Below are positions 5,877 through 10,937 of a stretch of DNA of 10,937 nucleotides, in pieces. The translations under genes were made by a program, and so were the position numbers. The DNA is taken from positions 1-10,937 of the forward strand of contig DASZOP010000122.1 of assembly GCA_035550715.1 (NCBI GenBank), read 5' to 3'. Source of the DNA: DASRVA01 sp035550715 (GTDB taxonomy: Bacteria > Gemmatimonadota > Gemmatimonadetes > JACCXV01 > JAHWKZ01). The stretch's first letter is position 1. Every line of letters starts with the position of its first letter. The notes beneath the pieces are model-generated. The model was not told the DNA's origin, searched no databases, and saw only the letters and a program-made list of their open reading frames with translations.

Positions 5877-5925
5877 CCTGCACACCCATCCATCCATGTC
5901 GGCGGGCTCCCTTGTCCACCCTCTC

Positions 5926-5931
5926 GAGGGA
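5926..5931 (+). promoter_or_regulatory. Ribosome binding site of recJ
   Basis: GAGGGA, 6 nt before GTG 5938. It supports this GTG rather than the upstream in-frame ATG at 5896, which has no SD-like sequence in front of it. Confidence 0.55.
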
Positions 5932-5937
5932 CAGGTC

Positions 5938-7659
5938 GTGCTGCAACCCCGCTGGAGCTGGCCCGACCCGGTCGATCGTCAGGCGGCGATCGAACTCGGG
6001 CGGGCGTTGGGCCTTCCGACGCCGATCGCCGAGCTCCTGGTGCGCCGCGGGTATCGCTCGCCCGATCGGGCGCGCTCCTTCCTCTCGCCGTCGTTCGACC
6101 GGCTCCACGACCCGTTCCTGATGCGCGGCATGGAGGCCGCGGTTACGCGGATCGAGGCCGCGATCCGGGGCGGCGAGCCGATCGCCGTCCACGGCGATTA
6201 CGACGTGGACGGCATCACCGCGACCGCGGTCCTGGTCCGGTATCTGCGCTGGCGGGGCGCCCGGGCCGACTACTACATCCCGCACCGAATCGAGGACGGC
6301 TACGGCGTGTCACGGAGCGGAATCGAGGTCCTGGCCGCGCGCGGGACCCGCCTCCTGGTCACCTGCGACTGCGGCGTCACCGCGATCGAGGAGGTCGCCC
6401 TGGCGTGCGAGCTCGGCATGGACGTCGTCGTCTCGGATCACCACGAGCCGGGTCCGGCGCTGCCTGCCGCACTGGCCGTCCTGAACCCGCGGGTCCCCGA
6501 ATCGGGCTACCCCGATCGCGACCTGGCGGCGGTGGGCGTCGCCTACAAGCTGTGCGAGGCGCTCGAGCTGGCCGCCGGCCGCGACCGCGAGACGCTCCGC
6601 TTCGCGCTCGACCTCGTGGCGCTCGGCACGATCGCCGACCTGGTCCCGCTGACCGGCGAGAACCGGATCCTCGTCCGGCACGGCCTGGAGGTCCTGTCCC
6701 GGACGCGGAACGCCGGGCTCCGGGCGCTGATGGCGCGGACCGGCCTGGCCGGTACCCGGCCGACCGCGTGGCAGATCGGCTTCGTCCTCGCCCCGCGGAT
6801 CAACGCGGTCGGGCGGATGGACGCCGCCGAGAAAGCGGTCGGGCTTCTCCTCACCGACGACGCCGCCGAGGCGGAAGCGATCGCCGAGGCATTCGAAGGC
6901 GTCAACACGACGCGGCAGGAGGAGGACCGCCGGCTCCTCACGGAGGTCCTCGCACGCGTCGAGGCCGGCTACGACCCGGAGCGGGACCGGGCCATCGTGA
7001 TGGCGGGCGAGGGATGGCACCCCGGGGTGATCGGGATCGTCGCCTCGCGGGTGGTCGAGCGGTTCCATCGGCCGACCGTGCTGATCGCGCTGGATGCGGA
7101 CGGGAAGGGTCGCGGGTCGGCGCGCGGGATCCCCGGCTTCCACCTGCTCGAGGGATTGGCGGCCTGCGCCACCCATCTGGACGCCTTCGGCGGTCACCGG
7201 ACCGCCGCCGGGCTCGCCATCCGGCGCGAGGCCGTGGACGCGTTCCGGGCCGCCTTCCAGCGTCATGCCGGGGAGCGTCTGGCGGGCGAGCAGCTCGTTC
7301 CCAGCCTCACGATCGACCTCGAGCTCCCGCTCGAGACGGTGGACGCGCGTCTGTTCCTCGAGCTCAGCCGTTTCGGGCCGTATGGTCCGGGGAACCCCGA
7401 GCCCACGCTGGCGCTTCGCAGCGTGGCCGCGCGAGGCTATCCGCGGATCGTCGGCGAGAACCATCTGAAGATGATCGTCGCCAAGAACGGCCGGACGCTC
7501 GACACGATCGGCTTCAACCTGGGGCATCTGCTCGGCGAGCTGAACCTGAACCGGGGCCCGATGACGATCGTGTGCCGGCTCCGCGAGAACGTGTATCTGG
7601 GCCGCTCGACCCTCCAGGGGCGCCTGATCGACGTGCGGCTGGAGGACGACCGGGATTGA
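5938..7659 (+). CDS. recJ: Single-stranded-DNA-specific 5'-3' exonuclease RecJ
   Basis: 573 aa, the usual RecJ length, from GTG at 5938. The start is chosen because the N-terminus (MLQPRWSWPDP...) then begins like other RecJ proteins and a GAGGGA lies 6 nt upstream; ATG at 5896 would add 14 residues. RecJ degrades single-stranded DNA 5' to 3' with Mn/Mg in RecF-pathway recombination, mismatch repair and base-excision repair. The DHH phosphoesterase motifs are intact: HGDYDVDG with D87, D89 and D91; VTCDCGV with D144; SDHHEPG with D167, H168 and H169; ALGTIADLVPL with D234. The DHHA1 part has GWHPGVIGIVASR, SARGIPGFHLL and AFGGHRTAAG (GGH at 418-420). The C-terminal OB-like domain follows (FGPYGPGNPEP, LKMIV). 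The gene begins about 60 nt after rnpB and ends 7 nt before rsmD, so it is part of the operon. Confidence 0.95.
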   Translation: MLQPRWSWPDPVDRQAAIELGRALGLPTPIAELLVRRGYRSPDRARSFLSPSFDRLHDPFLMRGMEAAVTRIEAAIRGGEPIAVHGDYDVDGITATAVLVRYLRWRGARADYYIPHRIEDGYGVSRSGIEVLAARGTRLLVTCDCGVTAIEEVALACELGMDVVVSDHHEPGPALPAALAVLNPRVPESGYPDRDLAAVGVAYKLCEALELAAGRDRETLRFALDLVALGTIADLVPLTGENRILVRHGLEVLSRTRNAGLRALMARTGLAGTRPTAWQIGFVLAPRINAVGRMDAAEKAVGLLLTDDAAEAEAIAEAFEGVNTTRQEEDRRLLTEVLARVEAGYDPERDRAIVMAGEGWHPGVIGIVASRVVERFHRPTVLIALDADGKGRGSARGIPGFHLLEGLAACATHLDAFGGHRTAAGLAIRREAVDAFRAAFQRHAGERLAGEQLVPSLTIDLELPLETVDARLFLELSRFGPYGPGNPEPTLALRSVAARGYPRIVGENHLKMIVAKNGRTLDTIGFNLGHLLGELNLNRGPMTIVCRLRENVYLGRSTLQGRLIDVRLEDDRD

Positions 7660-7666
7660 GCCGCTC

Positions 7667-8200
7667 GTGAGGGTCGTCGCCGGCCGGCTCGGGGGGCGGC
7701 GCCTCCGGGCCCCGCGAGGCGCCGCGCTCCGACCGACCTCGGATCGGGTACGGGAGTCGATCTTCGGCATCCTGGGTGACACGGTCCTGGGAGCCCGCGT
7801 CCTCGACCTGTACGCCGGGACGGGGGCGATGGCGATCGAAGCCCAGAGCCGGGGCGCCGCCGAAGCGGTGTGCGTCGAGACCGACACGGCGGCGCTAAGG
7901 GCCCTCGAGCGCAACCTGGCCGAGCTCGGCCTCGCCGGAACCACCCGGGTCGTCCGTGCCCGGGCGCTGGACTTCTGCCGTAGGATGCCCGAAGATGGGA
8001 GCCGCTTCGATGTGGTCTTCTGCGATCCGCCGTACCGCGACGACCCCGCGCCGATCATCGACGTGATCACCACGTCGGACTGGTGGAATCGGGTCTGGGT
8101 GCTCGAGCATGCGGCCCGCCGGACTGTTTCAGCCCCTCCCGAAGGGACCGAGACGAGGCGCTGGGGCGACACCGCGGCGACCTTCTTCTGGCGATCGTGA
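7667..8200 (+). CDS. rsmD: 16S rRNA (guanine(966)-N(2))-methyltransferase RsmD
   Basis: 177 aa from GTG at 7667, 7 nt after the recJ stop. It uses S-adenosylmethionine to methylate N2 of G966 in 16S rRNA during small-subunit assembly. The N-terminus reads MRVVAGRLGGRRLRAP, as in the family, followed by the signature RPTSDRVRESIFGIL (22-36). The SAM-binding motif is VLDLYAGTGAMAIEAQSRGA (45-64), E71 in VCVETD probably binds the ribose, and DPPY (120-123) is the catalytic motif of N2-guanine methylases. The C-terminus is slightly short but the fold looks complete. The stop overlaps the coaD start by 4 nt (GTGA), the same order and coupling (rsmD-coaD) seen in many bacteria. Confidence 0.94.
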   Translation: MRVVAGRLGGRRLRAPRGAALRPTSDRVRESIFGILGDTVLGARVLDLYAGTGAMAIEAQSRGAAEAVCVETDTAALRALERNLAELGLAGTTRVVRARALDFCRRMPEDGSRFDVVFCDPPYRDDPAPIIDVITTSDWWNRVWVLEHAARRTVSAPPEGTETRRWGDTAATFFWRS

Positions 8201-8700
8201 GCGAAGCCGGCCGGCTCGTCGGGCTCTATCCCGGCACCTTCGACCCGGTGACACGGGGGCACGAGGACCTTATCCAGCGCGGGCTCAGGATCGTCGACGA
8301 GCTGGTCGTCGGGATCGCGGTCGACACCGGAAAGGCGTCGCTCTTCCCGATCGAGGACCGGGTGGCCATGCTGCGCGAGGTGACCGCGAGCGAGGAGCGG
8401 GTTCGCGTGGAGACCTTCTCGGGCCTCACGGTCGAGTTCGCCCGGTCGCGGAACGCGACCGTCATCCTGCGCGGCCTGCGCGCGGTCTCCGACTTCGAGT
8501 ACGAGTTCCAGATGGCGCTCATGAACAAGCACCTGGCCGAGGAGATCGAGATCCTGTTCATGGCGCCCGACACGACCTATTCGTTCCTGAGCTCGAGCCT
8601 CGTTCGCGAGGTGGCCCGGCTGGGAGGCGACGTGACCCCGTTCGTATCGCCATCCGTCGCGCGGCGCCTTGCGGAACGGTTCGGAGGGTCCGGCGGATGA
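8197..8700 (+). CDS. coaD: Pantetheine-phosphate adenylyltransferase
   Basis: 167 aa from GTG at 8197, which overlaps the rsmD stop as GTGA. It transfers AMP from ATP to 4'-phosphopantetheine to give dephospho-CoA, the fourth step of CoA synthesis, in the cytoplasm; the enzyme is normally a hexamer. The nucleotidyltransferase signature is GLYPGTFDPVTRGHEDLI with the TxGH-type motif at T19-H22. Further family marks are RGLRAVSDFEYEFQMALMN (92-110) and the C-terminal FLSSSLVREVA (130-140, the 'ISSTxVRE' motif). The length is normal. The frame is open for 38 codons upstream, but that is inside rsmD. The stop overlaps the aminotransferase start (ATGA). Confidence 0.95.
   Translation: MSEAGRLVGLYPGTFDPVTRGHEDLIQRGLRIVDELVVGIAVDTGKASLFPIEDRVAMLREVTASEERVRVETFSGLTVEFARSRNATVILRGLRAVSDFEYEFQMALMNKHLAEEIEILFMAPDTTYSFLSSSLVREVARLGGDVTPFVSPSVARRLAERFGGSGG
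8683..8688 (+). promoter_or_regulatory. Ribosome binding site of the aminotransferase gene
   Basis: GGAGGG inside the end of coaD, 8 nt before the ATG at 8697. It confirms this start. Confidence 0.7.
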
Positions 8701-9902
8701 GGACCGCGCGCCTCGACGAGCATCCGAATCTGGTCGGGGTCACCGAGTCGGAGACGCTGGCGATGACCCGCCGGGCGGCCGAGCTGGACTCGCCCGAGCG
8801 GCCGGTGGTCTCGCTGTCGGCCGGCGAGCCCGACTTCCCGACGCCGGCCTACATCGCCGAGGCGGGGATCGCGGCCATCCGGGCCGGCCACACCCACTAC
8901 CCGCCGGCGGGCGGGCTCGTCCCGCTGAAGGCCGCCATCGCTGCGTATCTCGAAGAGACGTGCGGTGGATCGTGGCGGCCGGAGCACGTGATCGTCTCGG
9001 TGGGCGCCAAGCAGGCCCTCTTCGATGCCCTCTTCACGCTGTTCGGACCCGGCGACCGGGTCGCCATTCCGGCTCCCTACTGGGTCTCGTATCCACCCAT
9101 GGCGCGGCTCGCGCGGGCCGAGCCCCTGTTCGTCCCGACCCGCGCCGAGGACGGGTTCCGGCCGACGCCGGCGGCGGTCGAGCGGGCATTCGAGGAGGGG
9201 GCGCGCGGTCTGGTCCTGAACAGTCCCAGCAACCCGACCGGAGCGATGCTGAGCGAAGCCGACGTGGCCGGGCTGGTCGAGCTGGCCGCCCGCCATGACG
9301 CCTGGATCATCTCTGACGAGATCTACTCCGAGATCCGCTACGGCCGGGAGTTCGCGTCGGTCGCCCCGCACGCCGGCGAAGACGCCCGGATCCTGGTCGT
9401 CAACGGGTTCTCGAAGTCGTTCTCGATGACCGGCTGGCGGGTCGGATACGCGGCCGGCCCGGTCGACGTGGTGCGGGCGATGACGCGCCTCCAGGGGCAC
9501 GTGAACACGAACACGGCCCTTCCGGCGCAGCACGCCGCGCTGGCGGCGCTGGTCGACGCCCGCGCCCGGCGAGAGGCGATCGCCGGGATGGTGGAAGCGT
9601 TCGCGCGCCGCCGTGAGAGGCTCCTGGCGGCTCTCGAGCGGATCCCCGGACTGGTTGCTTTCCCGCCCGAAGGGGCGTTCTACGTCTGGGTGGACGCGCG
9701 GGCGTGGTGCCGGGCGGCCGATCTGACCTCGACCGACCTCTGCTTCGATCTGCTCGAGCACGAGCGGCTGGCGCTCGTCCCCGGCGCCGCGTTCGGGAGC
9801 GAGGGGTACGTGCGGATCTCCTTCGCCGCCTCCGACGAGGCGCTGACCGAGGCCGCGCGGCGGCTCGCCGCGGCCGCCGGCAGGCTGGGCGTCGCGGTGT
9901 GA
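8697..9902 (+). CDS. Class I PLP-dependent aminotransferase (aspartate aminotransferase-like)
   Basis: 401 aa from ATG at 8697 (ATGA overlap with coaD, GGAGGG 8 nt upstream). It belongs to the fold-type I, class I aminotransferases. Marks in order: VSLSAGEPDFPTP (38-50), the HYPPAGG substrate-loop region, NSPSNPTG with N179-G182, D207 in ISDEIYSEI (binds the pyridine nitrogen), the Schiff-base K240 in NGFSKSFSMTGWRVGY, and R373 in YVRISFA (binds the substrate alpha-carboxylate). Length and motifs fit the I-gamma aspartate aminotransferases of Thermus and Bacillus type, which move the amino group between aspartate and 2-oxoglutarate. Some relatives prefer prephenate, aromatic amino acids or alanine, so the exact substrate is not proven. 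It is placed between coaD and a STAS gene and coupled to both by 4-nt overlaps. Confidence 0.92.
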   Translation: MRTARLDEHPNLVGVTESETLAMTRRAAELDSPERPVVSLSAGEPDFPTPAYIAEAGIAAIRAGHTHYPPAGGLVPLKAAIAAYLEETCGGSWRPEHVIVSVGAKQALFDALFTLFGPGDRVAIPAPYWVSYPPMARLARAEPLFVPTRAEDGFRPTPAAVERAFEEGARGLVLNSPSNPTGAMLSEADVAGLVELAARHDAWIISDEIYSEIRYGREFASVAPHAGEDARILVVNGFSKSFSMTGWRVGYAAGPVDVVRAMTRLQGHVNTNTALPAQHAALAALVDARARREAIAGMVEAFARRRERLLAALERIPGLVAFPPEGAFYVWVDARAWCRAADLTSTDLCFDLLEHERLALVPGAAFGSEGYVRISFAASDEALTEAARRLAAAAGRLGVAV

Positions 9903-10267
9903 CGGTCCCTCCCGTTGATCGGCTCCTGGTCGAACCGCGATCGGCCTCGGCCGACGGCGTCGTCGTCCTCGAGGTGACGGGCGACCTGGTGGTCTCCAAC
10001 ATGAGCGCGCTCGAGGCGGCGATCGACCAAACGCTCGACGCGGGAGCCCTCCGGCTGATTCTCGACCTGGCGGCGATCGGTCACGTCGACACCCCGGGCC
10101 TGGGGCTCCTGTACCGGCTCCACCGCCGCTGCGAGGCGGTCGGGGGCGCCCTCCTCGTGGCCGGGCTGCCGGACCGCTTCGCCGAGCTCGTCCAGAAGCT
10201 CCGTCTCGAGGATCGCATGGGGTTCGCCGACGGCGTCCAGGAAGCGGAGCGCCGGCTGGCGCGTTGA
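9899..10267 (+). CDS. STAS-domain protein (anti-anti-sigma-factor-like)
   Basis: 122 aa from GTG at 9899, overlapping the aminotransferase stop as GTGA. The whole protein is one STAS domain: strand VVVLEVTGDLVVSN (21-34), helix ALEAAIDQTLDAG, strand RLILDLAAIGHVD, then DTPGLGLLYRLHRRCEAVGG (64-83) and strand ALLVAGL. In SpoIIAA-type antagonists this place reads D-S-S-G-L and the first Ser is phosphorylated by an anti-sigma kinase. Here it is D64-T65-P66-G67-L68, so a phosphorylatable Thr aligns with that Ser and the next position is Pro. It would be cytoplasmic and act through a partner switch, but no kinase, phosphatase or sigma factor is in this window. It might instead be a non-signalling STAS protein. 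It is coupled to rsmA downstream by a TTGA overlap. Confidence 0.88.
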   Translation: MTVPPVDRLLVEPRSASADGVVVLEVTGDLVVSNMSALEAAIDQTLDAGALRLILDLAAIGHVDTPGLGLLYRLHRRCEAVGGALLVAGLPDRFAELVQKLRLEDRMGFADGVQEAERRLAR

Positions 10268-10937
10268 GAGCCGGCCGCCCGCGGCTTTCCCAGCACTTCC
10301 TCCATGACCGCCGGACGGCCCGGCGGATCGCCGGGAGCCTGCGCGCCCCCGTCGGCGCGCAGGTCCTCGAGATCGGGCCCGGCCGGGGGGCCCTGACCGA
10401 GCACCTCCTCGATCGCGGCTGGAGCGTCGCGGCGATCGAGCTCGACCCCGAGCTCGCCGCCGCTCTCGAGCGGCGCTGGCCGGAGCGAGACCTGACTGTG
10501 GTCAGGGGCGACGCCCTCGACTACGAGCCGCAGGGGGAAGGCCCGCTCTACGTGATCGGGAACCTGCCCTACGCCGTGACCTCGCCTCTTCTGTTCCACC
10601 TGCTCGACCTGACGGAACGGATCGAGATCCCCGAGATCGTCGTCATGGTCCAGCGCGAGGTCGCGGACCGCCTGGCCGCGTCGCCGGGAACGAAGGCGTA
10701 CGGCGCACTCACGGTGGGGATCCTACTGTCGGCCGAGGTCGAGGTCCTCTTCCAGGTCGGGCGAGGCCAGTTCCTGCCGCCGCCCAAGGTCCGCTCGACC
10801 GTGGTCCGCCTCGTGCCCCGGTCTCCGGCCGGGCTGGGGGCCGACCGGCGAGAGCGCGTCCGGCGGCTCGTCCGGACGGCCTTCGGGCAGCGCCGCAAGC
10901 AGCTCCGGAACTCCCTCCGGGCCGAGCTCGAGCCGGT
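10264..10937 (+). CDS. rsmA: 16S rRNA (adenine(1518)-N(6)/adenine(1519)-N(6))-dimethyltransferase, 3' end outside window
   Basis: 224 codons are visible from TTG at 10264; the gene continues past the window. RsmA (KsgA) dimethylates A1518 and A1519 in helix 45 of 16S rRNA, a late quality step of 30S assembly. Evidence: the N-terminal LSQHFLHD (8-15), the SAM motif VLEIGPGRGALTEHLL (34-49), the acidic IELDPELA (58-65), GDALDY (82-87), the catalytic NLPY (100-103), MVQREVADRL (128-137), FLPPPKVRSTVVRL (170-183) and FGQRRKQLRNSLR (207-219). TTG is the only sensible start: it overlaps the STAS stop as TTGA and begins seven residues before LSQHF, as in relatives. No good SD is seen at the right distance, which fits translation by reinitiation. 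Confidence 0.94.
   Translation, partial: MRAGRPRLSQHFLHDRRTARRIAGSLRAPVGAQVLEIGPGRGALTEHLLDRGWSVAAIELDPELAAALERRWPERDLTVVRGDALDYEPQGEGPLYVIGNLPYAVTSPLLFHLLDLTERIEIPEIVVMVQREVADRLAASPGTKAYGALTVGILLSAEVEVLFQVGRGQFLPPPKVRSTVVRLVPRSPAGLGADRRERVRRLVRTAFGQRRKQLRNSLRAELEP

Noticed and set aside
5779..5937. Upstream extension of recJ into rnpB
   Set aside because: The early part is RNase P RNA, and the RecJ-like sequence starts at the GTG at 5938, which has an SD. The ATG at 5896 remains a less likely alternative.
6310..8532. Long minus-strand open frame opposite recJ, rsmD and coaD
   Set aside because: High GC removes stop codons from the opposite strand; the translation is His/Arg/Asp-rich with no motif, and the plus-strand genes are unambiguous.

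Overview
This window is a G+C-rich (about two-thirds or more by eye), gene-dense bacterial chromosome segment. A 3' partial gene, two small stress-type genes and two secreted or periplasmic-type genes fill the first 4.1 kb. The rest is a same-strand housekeeping cluster. The M61 peptidase variant (HEFLH followed by IVTPLNIHSE, no PDZ domain), the very high GC and the style of the secreted Asp/Arg-rich protein suggest a soil-type lineage near the FCB group (Gemmatimonadota or an Eisenbacteria-like candidate phylum). That placement is an inference with low confidence. There is no mobile element, no CRISPR array and no obvious island boundary.

Left part (1-4094). The window opens with the last 61 codons of an unidentified protein. 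Next come a DUF892/YciF-type ferritin-like protein with a histone-H1-like basic tail and, 16 nt later, a four-helix DUF6766 membrane protein built from two copies of one module. A minus-strand M61-type metallopeptidase with a signal peptide converges on this pair. Divergent from the peptidase, across 249 bp, is a secreted Asp/Arg-rich protein carrying a 39-bp tandem repeat.

Middle (4095-4342). This 248-bp gap holds GC-rich hairpins and a perfect 26-bp palindrome followed by seven T. It is either an intrinsic terminator or an attenuator/operator, and it lies directly against the ribosome binding site of the next gene.

Right part (4343-10937). In order: a coiled-coil C4 zinc-ribbon protein, RNase HI (rnhA), RNase P RNA (rnpB), RecJ, RsmD, CoaD, a class I aminotransferase, a lone STAS-domain protein, and RsmA (cut by the window end). 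All are on the + strand. Five of the junctions are 4-nt NTGA overlaps (CTGA, GTGA, ATGA, GTGA, TTGA), which implies translational coupling in a long operon. The enzymes cover RNA/DNA hybrid removal, tRNA 5' processing, DNA repair, two 16S rRNA methylations and CoA synthesis. The most unusual points are that the rnhA frame has no stop before rnpB and runs about 133 nt into it, and that rnhA appears to start at CTG.
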